From NCBI RefSeq assembly GCF_037975245.1, contig NC_092569.1:34386668-34450667 (forward strand): a stretch of 64,000 nt of DNA. The letters run 5' to 3'. Origin of the DNA: Apostichopus japonicus. Taxonomy: Eukaryota > Echinodermata > Holothuroidea > Aspidochirotida > Stichopodidae. How positions within the stretch are numbered: the stretch's first letter is position 1; each line of letters opens with the position of its first letter. The notes beneath the pieces are model-generated. The model had not been told where the DNA came from. It was given only the letters and a program-made list of their open reading frames with translations, and did not search any database. The translations under genes were made by a program, and so were the position numbers. Below are positions 48,090-60,726 of this stretch, one piece after another.

Positions 48090-50300
48090 GACCCTCCTCC
48101 ACACCTTTTTAAAACAAACCTTTTTATGAATAAGATGGTTCACTAACAATGGTATATTTTTATGAAAGTTTTTCGGCCTGCTCCAATGTGAAGTTTCAGT
48201 CATGCGCAGTGGTTTTGTCACAGTTTTAACCTGTACCATTTCCGGTCACTGCCTGCCCCAGTCAGGGTCGTCGGCACCCACCTGAGAGTACGTTAACCTG
48301 TCCGACTAATTTGCTCAATGACTGGACTAAAACACCTGTTCAACACCTTGCTGTCTGCTTGGTAAGCGAACGTACCTGGTCGAGGAACATCCCTCCTTTG
48401 TTTTCACGCTAATTAAAATATTGACTTTCATAATATACCAATTGCGCGAAACATTACCCCTGGCGTTTTACACCAGTCTCGGAAACAGATACACACCAGC
48501 CATTTAGTCGAAGTTTTCTTCCCCGTTAAGGAGAATAAAATGAAATTAGAAGCCCCTATTCATGCGAGGGCATTCTGGAACCTCACAACAGGATTTAAAT
48601 TAGTTATACTGATTAATTTTGCCCTAAAAGTGTACGGCCGTAACGTAAAGGTTCACCCGAGACAGTCGAGGTAAAGACAACGCTTATATTGAGCCCGCGA
48701 GGCAAAGTGTATTAGTTTACAACCTATCCCATTACATAATACAAATCTATAGGCAGTAATGAACTATATGGACGGGAAAAAGATACAGAACAGAGCTTTG
48801 AATTTTACAAAGCTGTCCTCTTAGCTTGGATGTTTTTAATTTAACGGCTTTGCTAGAATGATTAATACTGTTTCTAGTCTACTTTATCAACCTAGTCATG
48901 ATCAAATATATACATTGCCGATGACTGGAGCTGAAATCTTTCCAAAATTGGAAGCTTTACTCTATGAATTATATAAAATAGCAAAGATATTTATCAGAGG
49001 TCTCAAGGAGCAGTATAGATATGATTAACACTGAGTAATCCGTAACGTAGAAATATAATTGCTCTTGTTATTAAAGACAGCGATTTATGAGCATTTTCAA
49101 ATCCCATAACACCCTTAGTACAACGTGCAATAAATGTGTGTAGTTTTAAATTAATGTTGTTGATAACACGAAAACATATACATTTCTCCCATTATTGCCT
49201 CAACAGATGTAATTCTCCAACCATTGCAACCAACTTTCAGAGAAGTATCTTACAATTTCTTATAAGAAAATGTGCATCCCTAAACTACTTTTGAGACGCG
49301 TTTGAAATGCCTCAGAGAGTTGCTATAGAAAGAAGAAGTGCGTTAGATGCTTCAGGAAATATAACGGAATTGTCTTTTTCTTCAGTAATAGAACAATTGT
49401 CCCGGGAATGGAACCAACTAGCTTATATTCTGATCCTGGGAAAGGAAGCTTAAACATATATAGTTGACAAATCAGGAGTTTAAAAGGAAGAATTGCTTGC
49501 AAGCTTTGTAAATCGAGATATGCAGACATATTTGTTAAATTATTTTGAAAAACTGTATTATTTTTGTCCTTAAAATCTTGTGATGTTTCTTAAAATACTG
49601 TTCAAGTCCTGTTTGAAGATCGTGGTCGTTTTTATTTCTCTCCCTCTCTCTGTTTTTTAAATTTTTATATTTTTTTTGTTATTGTCACTAATATCTCCAA
49701 GTTGGCCCCAATGTCCTTTGACCTCGATGATTCCTGAATGGTCTAGACCTCTTGAAACGGTTAGAGGCATCGAATGGAGGATTTACATAACTTTCTCGGG
49801 CCTCAGTACCCTTGAGACGAAAGCGAAAAAAGCCCTCGGATCACGAAGAAAACAGCGAAAGAAATTTGTTGTCAGATGAGTATACATGCAAGACAGCACT
49901 CGTGTATTTGTTCAAATACAGAAAAACCGAAAAACAAAAACATAAGGTCACCAAACCTATTCTTTGACCCACTTATAGGCAAATATTCGTCAGTTAGTTA
50001 CAAAATGTGAATAATCGTAAAGTATTTGGTTGGTATTGAGCAAGGATTTATTGTGTAAAGTTCTAGTGCAGTAAGCGCTGAATATTGGAAAAACTGAGAG
50101 CAAACTCTTCGTCAATCGAAAACATTTGGGCTCTAAATGACAGAATGATAAAGAGAATAGTCCGTACCATCCAAAATACGAACTGAAAATCCAATCATTT
50201 TAGTTGCCGATTTACTCAAGCCTATCCATTTTAATTTACTTAACTAAAAATCCTTGCATTAACATCTTAACTATTATCCTTGTTTATTCTGTTACTTGTC
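48090..50300. other. noncoding stretch
   Basis: A GC-richer patch at 48,240-48,400 carries donor-like sites on both strands (TTG|GTAAGCG plus, CAG|GTACGT minus) but no open frame of note. The plus frame 49,676-49,879 is Lys/Arg-rich without a motif. Confidence 0.5.
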
Positions 50301-50382
50301 ATTCAGCCTCTGAAGAAGACCCTGCTAGGATCGAAACGTCAGGCCAACTTACTTTTTCACATTAACTAAAATCTAGGCATAA
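50238..50382. repeat. imperfect direct repeat flanking the hammerhead-like motif
   Basis: ACTTAACTAAAAATCCTTGC at 50,238 resembles CATTAACTAAAATCTAGGCA at 50,360, about 122 bp apart, bracketing the ribozyme-like motif. This would fit a partial tandem repeat of a retroelement terminal region. Confidence 0.35.
50306..50344 (+). ncRNA. hammerhead-ribozyme-like motif (Penelope-element type)
   Basis: The sequence reads stem I GCCT (50,306-50,309), core CTGAAGA (50,310-50,316), an extra A, stem II GACCC/GGATC with loop TGCTA (50,318-50,332; four of five pairs), core GAAAC (50,333-50,337), GTC (50,338-50,340), and stem I AGGC (50,341-50,344). GCCT and AGGC pair perfectly. Conserved hammerhead positions CUGANGA, GAA and the GUC cleavage triplet are all present. 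Stem III is only AC/GT with no loop, so as in minimal type I hammerheads it might form between two copies (ACGT is self-complementary). Deviations are the extra A before stem II and one C/A mismatch. Motifs of this type are known from Penelope-like retroelements and metazoan retrozymes. No reverse transcriptase or GIY-YIG ORF is seen here, so it would be a remnant. Confidence 0.5.
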
Positions 50383-50534
50383 TTTTGTTTTCTTTACTGG
50401 AACTATCATTCAAACATAAAGATATAGCTTTGGTCGAGACAAACACTTCGAAAGGTAAACGCAATACACTGTATTGTAACTATATACTGGGCACCCTATA
50501 CTGGGTGTGTTTATGTAATTTAATGCACCCGGCA

Positions 50535-50559
50535 AATTTAGTCTCTCTCTCTCTAAATT
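50535..50559. repeat. (TC)n with 7-bp flanking inverted repeat
   Basis: AATTTAG and CTAAATT flank a TC dinucleotide run and would make it the loop of a hairpin. Confidence 0.6.
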
Positions 50560-50564
50560 GATCT

Positions 50565-52080
50565 CCCAAAGCGTTTATACTTTACTTAGTAGTGAGATCT
50601 GTAGTTAAATTTGTTCAAAGTAATTCATCAACCGAGTTTAACAAGTTTACGCTGGTTTATCAGGAATATCTGGGAATACAAGGGACTTCCATTTTTAAAA
50701 TGTTGGCATTTTTTTCTTCAAAACCATACCTGCAATTAGTGACGCTGTATCAAAAAAAAAAAGTAGGCCAGAGGTTCAATTAAATTTAAGTGATCATTGT
50801 TAATTGAGATACTTTTTCGTTTTTTTGGGGCCTCTCTCTTGCCCCCTTTCTGTTATGGATTGTTTATTAGTCAAAAGTGCAAGTGCCAAAAAAAAAATAC
50901 ACAAAAACACGCACAGTCAACCTGTGATGGTCTTGCTCGAAGATTGTAGTGAAATTTTACACCTTTGGAAAATAAGCACCGATATTCGACACCTTAACCA
51001 GCATAAAGATGTTTAACCTATTCTATGGTCAGAAGTAAAAGTTTTGGTTTTAAGGAAAAATTAGTATTCACAGGTGTGACAATCTTAGCCTGACTGAAGC
51101 GCGTATTAGCAGTTTAAACACGCGATTGAATTACGCCGTGATCGGTCGAATTTACACAATCGTTGAACGTTTGTGGTTAGACGTTAATTAATTCTAAATG
51201 ATAGGCAAAGATGTAGGCTTAACGCTAGGTCAGTGTTTAGAAGCCGTGGTAAATTTCCGGCTGTGACATTGTCCTTCTTTGTCTTGCCACGTGTGTGATT
51301 GACCCCAAGGAGCACGGACGTTTAAGTATATAGAGGTATAAGTTAGATAGTTTTACTATATACCGACGACAGCGATAGGTTAGGCTATGATAGGGTATGG
51401 GACTACTTAACATAATATTTAACTCGAAGACAGAGCCAAGTAGTACGAGTATCGTGTTTCATATACATGCCTAGATATATAACTCTGCATTAAAATAGAC
51501 GTTTAAACAGTAATTGTACTGAAAAGGAGACTCACCTTTTACGTACTTTCTGTGTTTTTGTGTTTTATTACGATGAAGCTACAAGCTCACGAAACTAATT
51601 GAGTTTTGTGAGTTAAGGAATGGCACTTTTATCTTGAAACTTAGGTCATATGAGTTCATGAAATTCGGTGCAATAGTTAATTCAACTTTTTTTTTACAGT
51701 AACGTAAAGTATGCATAGGCCTATAGGCTATTGCATTATTTCCCATATAATTATTTACATTTAAAAGATGATCTTTCACACATTATCAAATTGTTTAGTA
51801 TTTTAAAGTTCCAACCAAGGTAATCATCATAGTATTATATGTTACAGCACACTGTACGTGCTACTATAGTGATCAACTCATTACACCACCATGCTTCTAA
51901 ACCTCATACCAACTGCTTGTCAAGTTTCGCGGATTAGATAGGATCGATATTACAGCGCCCTCTACCAGTTTGCCAACGGTTAGAAAACCCCATTATTGGG
52001 TAAACAACATTACAGTAGTATTTATGGTTAGGAACTTCTCGAACCACATAAAGGGATGTGATACAAAAGATACGTAGGGA
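50565..52080. other. noncoding stretch
   Basis: No coding frame supported. A minus-strand donor-like AAG|GTGAGT occurs near 51,537, and AGGCCTATAGGCTA lies at 51,718-51,731. Confidence 0.5.
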
Positions 52081-52104
52081 TTGAATATAAGTCTCTTATA
52101 ACCA

Positions 52105-52560
52105 AATAATACGAATCCGAGTACACATCCACAAGGGCGAGTACAAGTACTTATATATGCTAGAATAGGAGTACCAGTGCGGACTCACTACAAGTCACTT
52201 ATATCAAATGACAGACACGAATCCGAGTACACATCCACAAGGGCGAGTACAAGTATACATAGGCCTACTTATATATGCTAAAGTATGAGTACCAAGTACG
52301 GACTCACTAAAAGTCACTTATATCAAATTATACAGACACGAGTCCGAGTAAACACCCACAAGGGCGAGTACAAGTATACATAGGCCTTCTTATACATGTT
52401 AGAGTATGAGTACCAAGTACGGACTTACTAAAAGTTACTTATATCAAATTATACAGACACGAGTCCGAGTACACATCCACGAAAAGCGAGTACAAGTGCA
52501 TGTAACTGTATATGTGAATACGAGTACCACTACCGAATCACTATACAAGTCACTTACAAA
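52105..52560 (+). repeat. GAGTAC-family tandem array, four copies
   Basis: Units start with ACGAATCCGAG or ACGAGTCCGAG at 52,111, 52,217, 52,338 and 52,459 (periods 106, 121, 121). Each contains GTACACATCCAC, GCGAGTACAAGT, an AT-rich middle often with CATAGGCCT, GAGTACCA and CGGACTCACTA, then CACTTATATCAAAT. The last copy best matches the inverted copy at 6,531. Confidence 0.93.
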
Positions 52561-52564
52561 TTGA

Positions 52565-53920
52565 TCACGTGACACTCTCGACAGGGACAAACCGAAGGAA
52601 TTGAGTGTTCCAGATTGCGTAAGCAGTAGCTGTTCATGCTTACGAAAATAACAGATTAAAAGGATTATATTGATTTACCTTATACAATTTACCTAGAAAA
52701 GAAATTTCAATTTACTTCGTGAAATGGTTGACATTTTCATTGCGATGCAAAAATGGGCTTAGTATAGTTGAAACAATCGAACATTGTGGCATTTATAATC
52801 ATTAAAAAATGTAAATACGTTTTGCACATAGATGGAACTGATCAAGTACGGTAACCATTAATGACCTTTCTCAAAACCCAACAAGACAGAAAAAAACTAC
52901 TTTGGTGAAAATTTAAATTTTCGACGAGAATACTTTAAAATTAATACCTGATATAACCTTTCAAAGTCAATTAACACTACTATCTCTTCTCAAAAACCAA
53001 ACAAAAATTTATATAAAACAAAAACGCATGAAGACTCAGATTAAAATTGCTCTTGAAAACTGTGTTCATCTTTGACAAGAATACTAGAAAATTAATATAC
53101 TTGTATCTATAATTATAAAAGATATCTTCAAACGCTTCACAAATCACTTCTCTAACAATCAGTGTGTTTATGGCCTTGATGTATAGAAACGTGAATTTAG
53201 TTATCTACTGTGGAGTAAATTCCACGTTTACTCTCGTTTTGATAATTTGATCTTTTTTAGCAGATCAGGCGTACTAGTCCGTGTACTGAAGGACAAACGT
53301 ACGCATAAGTTAGTGGAATTAAATATATTATTCTTACATGAAATGTTTTGATTGATTAGTTTTCCATGAAATGTGGATTTCTTTCATCAGTTATTAATAA
53401 TTTGTTACACAACCAATCAGAATCAGATGATTATAATTTTCCGTTCATGATATCTGTGGCTTAATCCCCCAAAAGTTATACGCTTAATGATAGCAATAAA
53501 ACAAAGCCATTGTCTAGGAACAGACTATATACCGCTGATAACTATATGCTGCTTATATACATGGCACGTACCCTATACCGTACACGCACATACCACGGAA
53601 GAAAGCGTCATGTATGCATTATTGTATAGCATATCGACGCATATAAATACAACTATTCACGTGCATAATATTTACATCGTAAATCTTTTAATTAATTTGT
53701 CAAATATTCTATCCATCTAATATTCCCCTGATCATGTTAACGTCATAAACACCTATATATCTTTAATCATTCATTTCCTTATAGAGCTCTCAAGAGTTTT
53801 GACTATGTTATCCTTCTATACTCTTAGAGTAAGAACTAGCAATTAAATTACCACCGCATTGATCCAACTCAATTTTGCCAATGAGAGGCGTTAATCCCCC
53901 CGTAAATATATTTATATATA
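52565..53920. other. AT-rich noncoding stretch
   Basis: No repeats or coding frames of note; the plus frame 53,487-53,720 has no recognisable features. Confidence 0.5.
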
Positions 53921-53925
53921 TATAC

Positions 53926-54374
53926 CTATACGTCAGTTGTTCTATATATTCTAACAAAAAATAGTCTTCTAAGCCCGGGTTTTACTGTTGAAATTGCAGA
54001 GTTACTGATCCTCTTGATTAAAGCATCTATCCTGCATAGAGCTTGACTGATCCTATACGCGGTAGTTTTGGACCGCAGACCAAAATAATGGACCCTTTTT
54101 CTTGTTTCTTTGTCGGTTGTAAACTCCCTTAGCCGGATTGCTTCAAAGAGACCTTCAGTGTATATCAACAATCTAAATGAAATCCCCTCTTGGTTCTAAA
54201 TTGTTTCGCTTCAAGCGAAGTTGATCTTAAATTGGTAGGCAGGCATCTTTTTTTTTTCTTTCAAAAGAGTGACCGCATTTCCGGAACGGATCTCTTTCAA
54301 TTTGCATTTTCAGCTTCTCTGTCAATTAAGAAGTCAAGGTATTCACTCTCAACAATATCTTTTGCAATTTTCAT
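53926..54374 (-). pseudogene. coding-like stretch broken by frameshifts and stops
   Basis: On the minus strand three consecutive frames look protein-like. A: ATG at 54,374, 25 codons, starting MKIAKDIVESEYLDFLIDRE, stop at 54,297. B: in another frame about 54,300-54,211, 29 codons, including KEIRSGNAVTLL and MPAYQFKIN. C: about 54,196-53,926, about 90 codons, including GLFEAIRLREF, KRVHYFGLRSK, LCRIDALIKRISNSAIS and a basic tail, stop at 53,926. The pieces are rich in charged and hydrophobic residues in a protein-like pattern and abut with frame changes, one at an A-run. This suggests a decayed exon or mobile-element gene. I recognise no family, and chance is not excluded. Confidence 0.28.
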
Positions 54375-54399
54375 ATTTATTACGTGTTAAATAATGAAA

Positions 54400-55310
54400 C
54401 GTCTTGGCTGGAATGATGAAAGAGAAATTAGAATCTAACTTTGAAAGGAAACGTTTGCACCTGAACTGTCGCAATACTGAGAGAGGGAACTGCCAATTCT
54501 CTTTGGCTAAATTGCCCAGCCTTTAGTTAGTTACAACCATGTGATGAATAGTCATAAGGAATATGATTATTCATATATGTCATATTGTCTTAGTGAGATA
54601 GAAATATGATTGTTTTGAATGACATTGAAAGATGAAATAACATATATTAAAAAGTGAAATTAAGTGCCATGGCTTCAAACATCTGTTATGCGTATGATTT
54701 TTAATGAACCTAAGCATTTCTTAGCGTAAATTTGGGACCAAAGTAAAATCACGTTTACGTCTAGGAGACAAACGCGCTTCCCAAACTTTTGTACATATCT
54801 CCCTACAGTTTAGTTTCCTTGACCATGCAGAAAAAAGGCGAAAAGCAAAGGATTTGCCTAATTTCCCGCTCTGCTAATTGTGTATTCTAGTAGTCCCATC
54901 CTCCCCTCCTCCCCCCCCCCCCAGCTTCGCGCCTTCCAACTCGATACAATACATGTGTTTTTGCAATGGGTAGATGCTATAGAAACAAATAAGTGTCTTG
55001 TTTTTTCCTTTACTAAATTATCGGCAGTGATATCGTAGCACGTGCGATAGCTATGATAAGAATATAAACTTTCAAACTTGACAACTGAAAAGAATTTGCT
55101 CTAGCCATGGCCAACATTCATGTGCCATGAATAACCTTTTAACATATTTTATGTTACAAAAACCGATTCAAATTGGTTCCTGTAACCCTTTTGTTACAAA
55201 CCGTAAAAATGAAGTTCTCATCTGTGGGGCTTTGTGCGTCTAGTTGGGCCTGGAGGCAATGCTAGAACCGCGGCGCTGAATTAAACCACGGATTTTATTC
55301 TCGTGTACGA
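54400..55310. other. AT-rich noncoding stretch with a C12 run
   Basis: C12 at 54,911-54,922. No coding frame. Confidence 0.55.
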
Positions 55311-55315
55311 TTCAT

Positions 55316-55514
<199 letters not shown>

Positions 55515-55519
55515 CAAAA

Positions 55520-58235
55520 CACGTTAGCACAGTATCTTGGCAAAGGTTTGCTGTTGAACTCGTCATCACTTAGGCCTATCTCCCTTTGATCTTAGATCGA
55601 GCATTTCAAATTAATGAAAATCCTGATAAGAAACCCTTAGATTGGCTATGTTTTCTTCCTTCTTCTTTTATCTCGTCATACTTTTTTTTTGAAAGGCACA
55701 TTATTGTAAAGCTAGGCTGAGAGGTGAATGAACGAATCTACGTTAGTAAGTGATTGATCGGCGTCTAATTTATTTATTAATTATTGGAATGAGTTGAAGA
55801 AGCTAGGGTAAATGCCCAAATCATCTAAAGAATTAGAAAGCTAATTTTTAGTCAGAAATGTCCACTTGCTTACTTATTTGATTGGCTAAAGTCCTATACA
55901 TAAGAAACCGACATACGATTTTTATCTTAATTTAAATGCAATTTAAGTTAGTCTTTAATAATCTTCGCTGTTCGGCTTATGCTGCATCCAGCTACCTGGG
56001 TGATATAAAGGTAAACCATCGTCCTTTTTGGAACGTGTCTTGCCAGAGGGTTCATACTTTTCTACTTTTTTTCTTTTATCGAAATAGTTCATAATCTTAC
56101 TTTGGGCTTTCTCCCAAACACGAGAAACCAAAGATGACCGTATAAGTGGGAGAAATGGATTATCGTTTGAGGCAAAATTTTAGAATTAATAAATGTGAAA
56201 CGTACAACTGTTCATTTCAGTTCTTAATGGGCCCTTTAGGTATTTAAACACATTTTCAAACAGCGCCCAGATAAAAAACTGTCACAATAGTGATGAATGT
56301 ATTTTCAACATCTCCTCACTGGCTTACAAGTGTCAATATTTTTACATAATAAAATATTTAAAACTGTGTAGTGCAGAATAATGTTTTGAAGGCTATACTT
56401 AGGTTTTCCGGCATCTGTTATAGTTTGATAATGTTGGATATTTATATGAGTTGAAAATTAAATTCATTGAAAGAAGCTACTTTCGATAAAAGATGAAAAA
56501 TGGTCTTCGCGGGAGTTTTAAACGTTAACAGGTAGACAAAATCTTTAAAATAAAAAGAAAACAATATTATCAATTCATATGACGTCAATGCAGAACAAAA
56601 TCTCTCCTGTATATTCATCCAGCACACGTAGTCTTGGCATGATTGTAAGATATTGTGTCCAAAACGAAGTGGTTATATAAAACTTAACCAAATATTTCCA
56701 TCGTCTCAAATATTTCTTTAATATTGCATAAGGTTTAATGTTGATTTACTTGGCTTTAATATTATAAATTTTACAAGGATCTACTTATGCTTTGTCAACA
56801 TTTATTAATTCAACGATAATATAAATATAGCAGCTAATTGTGTTTACATAATTATTTTTCATTTTAAAGTCCGTAATTAATTAACAGTTAATTAGTAAAA
56901 AGCTTTCTACTGATGACGCTACATCGTATTGTCTTCTCGTGGCCAGAAGGTATATAATAAGTTGGCAACTAGTCATACCGTTACTTACAATAACAACATC
57001 TATACAGATTTACATAAGCAAAAAGTGGTTAGGCCTATATGTAGAGCAGTAGGTAAGACGTGGTAGGCTAAGAGCTGATATCTTCTCAAGTTCGAGGCAT
57101 ATGAAACATCTGAAATAACCAAAACCACAGCGATAGTGACCTTCAAGCAAGCTAACATATTTGTCATACATTACATCTTATTTTTCTTACTTAATATTCT
57201 AAGATCTCCTAACAATATGAGTTATTATCATGACTAAAAATCGACTTTCTTCTCAAATAATGAAGTCGAGACTTTTCAAAATTGTCTGATTTTATTTTTT
57301 ATTTTCTTTCATATTTTGTTTGTTTTTGTGCATTTGATTAATTCTAGAATGTGTTTGGGCTATGAAATGATGAGAATTGATAAAAGTGTTTCTTACATCA
57401 TTAAATGTTCAATAAGTTCGATCAAATTGCTGTGAATTTGTTTTGAGCAAAACTCGGTAAATTTGGACAAAGAGCAAAAGCAAGTCAGCATCTTTGAAGA
57501 GAGAATCCCTGTTTAGTTGAATTTAGAAAATCTTGAAAGAAAGACTACTGTTTCAGAGAGAACATTTTCTTGTGAAAACAATGCCACCTTTAAATATATT
57601 TAAGCACTCGTCTTACACCACATTTAAATTGCTTAACATTGTATATTTATGTTATCTTCTGTCGTGTTTATACCCTCTTTTCAAATCTTTCTCTCCTGTT
57701 TAGTTTTAATCCAGAATTACTTTTACTAAAACTCATCTTTTTTTGATAATTATTATCATAATAGTTATTAATATGAAGATATAACTTGTTTCACACCCAC
57801 TGGCATTCTTTCTTATATTAGTCTCACATTTTTGTCCTCCTCAGATATATTCTTAAAATTTATTGAACTCTAATTTTAATGATAATGATGGGTTGGTCCC
57901 TCCTCCGATCCACATCTCGCCGAGGACCTTATCCAACACTAAGGTTCACAACAACAGTAATCAGAACAAGTGTTTCGTCTTTCATTTGAAGTTTACGACG
58001 CCGTATAAAATAAACCCATTTGTTAATTGTTTTTGTAATTAAACGCTCAAATGTCCCTTTCTGCATACTTTAAATAGGGGGGAAGGGATTGGTCCCAAAC
58101 TATTACCGTAATAGACCTATCAGTATAACAAATTGATCCGTGGCAAGTATCACGCTTCTCGATATAAACGAGTATGTTCTCGTCTTATGCAAATGAGGAA
58201 GCGAACCTAGGACAAATTTTCACGCTAATAGAAAT
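55520..58235. other. AT-rich noncoding stretch
   Basis: CRE octamer at 56,580-56,587, TTAGGCCTAT at 57,030. No coding frame supported. Confidence 0.55.
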
Positions 58236-58239
58236 ACGT

Positions 58240-58560
58240 CGGGTATCAAGTTGAACAATCAGTGGGGATGCGGACAACACCGTATCCCCTTAACGCGTGG
58301 TTTAACTCCCAATACGCTAGGCGCGAAACCCGAGCTTTCCCATGGGGAAGACTCGGTAAGCTTTTTGTCTCTGTTACGCTCGCATTACGACAACGGGGAC
58401 GGCACGCTCCGCACTTGTTTGCAGTCAACAGCCAGAACGGTTACTTTAATTGTTCAAATCACTAAACGAGAATCGAATTTAGTTCGGCGATAAGTAGACG
58501 AAAAACGAGACAATATTAGGAATGGTTCGGTTGCTTTGCACGAACGACCCAAAACGACGC
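58240..58560. promoter_or_regulatory. CpG-rich island, possible promoter
   Basis: Locally high CpG and GC, with frames open on both strands (58,246-58,428 minus; 58,251-58,493 and 58,262-58,465 plus). CCCATGGGGAAGACTCG|GTAAGC at about 58,338 has a fair start context and a donor five codons later. These are weak signs of a 5' end. None of the peptides is recognised. Confidence 0.22.
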
Positions 58561-58564
58561 CCGA

Positions 58565-60720
58565 TTAGAAGTGATATACCGCAGGGAGAAGAGTTATAAA
58601 TCTTGCATTTATTCAGCAATTATATGCCTAAGTCTACAGCCACATTCCGACAAACGGTTTATATTTGGCCCAAATTAGGATCAATTCTCTAATATTTAGG
58701 TTACATATAGCCGATATTTTGTTATGTTATGTAATTGTGATGATGTTTTTTGTTTATTAGCATAACTTTAAAGATGTTTACTTGTGAACTTAAAAGGAAG
58801 TTAAATTAGAATGATTATTATGTCAGTCTTTTATTGTTAATTTAAGAACGAGCAATAAACTTAAGATAGCATTATATATATCCCAAACTTGACTTCTTTA
58901 GCTATGCAACAAAACATATACGGTACTTTGCTGAATTTATCAACGGGCGTTTATACCGCATTCAGCGCAATGGTTCATCATGTACGATAGGAGCAACGAT
59001 GAACATAACGCGGGAAATGGTAGATGAACAAACTAAAAAACAACAAGCACAAAAAATGGAAATAAAAGTTGTCTAAAAATAATCGTAGTTTTGTTTACCC
59101 TGCAGCCTCGCATAAGTAACGATGAAATTACAAACAATAGGATACACATCCTGTACATAACTTTAAAGATTGGGACGAGAGGAGGGGATGAGGGGGGGGG
59201 GAGGGGATTTATATCCCCTCCCTCGAGTGCATTGTAGGGGCTTTATGTAAGGGCAAGAGTTGGATCCGACTACCCATATTAGTAAAGTTCAAAGTTTAGA
59301 CGTCAAACGGTGCATTGTTTACACACAAAGTTAGGTCTATAATTAGATCCTAACGCACGGTTGTGCTACTAAATACTTTGAAATTTTGTATAAAGTTGCC
59401 AAATTTGTAACGCCCTCCACCACTAAAACTTATACTGATGGCTTCCTTGACCAGAAGGAGTGGTGTTATTCTTCCCCGACTGAATTTAAAAACACAAACA
59501 CCGAATGAAAATTTCCACCGACCGACGATGTAGGAGAGGGCATGTGTCCCCCGCCCCCCCCCCACCCTACCTCCCAATGCGCACTCTAGTGCGATATATA
59601 TCTGAATAATACTTCTCCAGTAAGGAAAGGTAAGGTTCCAACGAGGGTTACCTCTTATTAACTTTGAGATATAATTAAATTATAGGTGTAAATGTTTACT
59701 GCATGGCTTGTTCAAAATGACACAAAGTTATAACATTATGCAAGAATATTTTATTTCAAATTTAATCGAGACATAATGTTGGTTGTCATGGGGTTAAAGA
59801 TTCTGTTCTGAAAAAAAAAATGACATAGCAATTTTACTCTATTACGTCACGCAAGATTATCAGTTCTATCCAAAAACTAGGTGAAAACTAAAGCTAATGG
59901 CATCGAATTATCAGAAACACCACGTAATTAACTTAATGAAGTTTGCTTTAGTTCCTATAATTTTTGGTTTATTATAAATTCACACTGCGTCATGGAATTA
60001 ATTCAATTGATAATTTGCCATATTCGTGAATATATTATACATGTGCCCTAGATAAATTATGTAGGGAATAACTTCACCTTCTTGTTATGAATAACAAATT
60101 TTGCTTTGTCAATTTAATATGACAGATCCACATTCACCAATATATTTTCAGCGCCAACCGACTAAACGATTTTTGAAAAAGTTTGTCAGATAATTATAAT
60201 ATTTATATATAAATATATATGTACCAAACTTCCCCAAAAAAGAATAACTTTACTAATAATTTCGTTCAAATAATGTATTCATCACATATCTTCGTTTTGC
60301 ACCTTCCGCTGAAAAACAACTTCCCTTGGGATATGGAAAACCTGAATTCACCTGACTCCAAATCAATTGTTTTATAATTTACATTTCACCTACAGAAAAT
60401 CAAACAGGCTAACAAAATTGTTGTTGCCGATAGGCAAAATAAAAACGGAATCCGTATAAATGCTTTCCTGTCTTAAGCCCAGGAACCGTTAAAGACAAAA
60501 AAAAAAAAGAATAATAATAATAATACCTCCAAGCTTTACCCGCACGATTGACAGTTCCATGCTATTTGAAATTTAATTTCTCCCCAATTGAAAACAAACG
60601 TTTTTCTGCATTATTTGGTTAAGTGAATAAATAATAAGTCATACCTTTAGGTAATAGTTTGCTAGTTTGTTCAAAAGAAGTAGAAGAAGACATTTCACGT
60701 AACCCCGGAGACACAACATG
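58565..60720. other. AT-rich noncoding stretch
   Basis: Contains a G9-10 run and hairpin at about 59,191-59,222, a C run at 59,554-59,563, and (AAT)n at 60,509-60,525. The Gly-rich minus frame 59,350-59,577 depends on the C run. Confidence 0.5.
59199..59222. other. hairpin GGAGGGGAT / ATCCCCTCC
   Basis: A ten-pair perfect stem with loop TTAT, at the edge of a poly-G/purine run. Confidence 0.7.
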
Positions 60721-60726
60721 TTCATT

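Noticed and set aside
47781-48239. 152-codon minus-strand ORF with a Gly/Trp repeat
   Set aside because: The repeat is the C-rich minisatellite; the flanks show no coding character.
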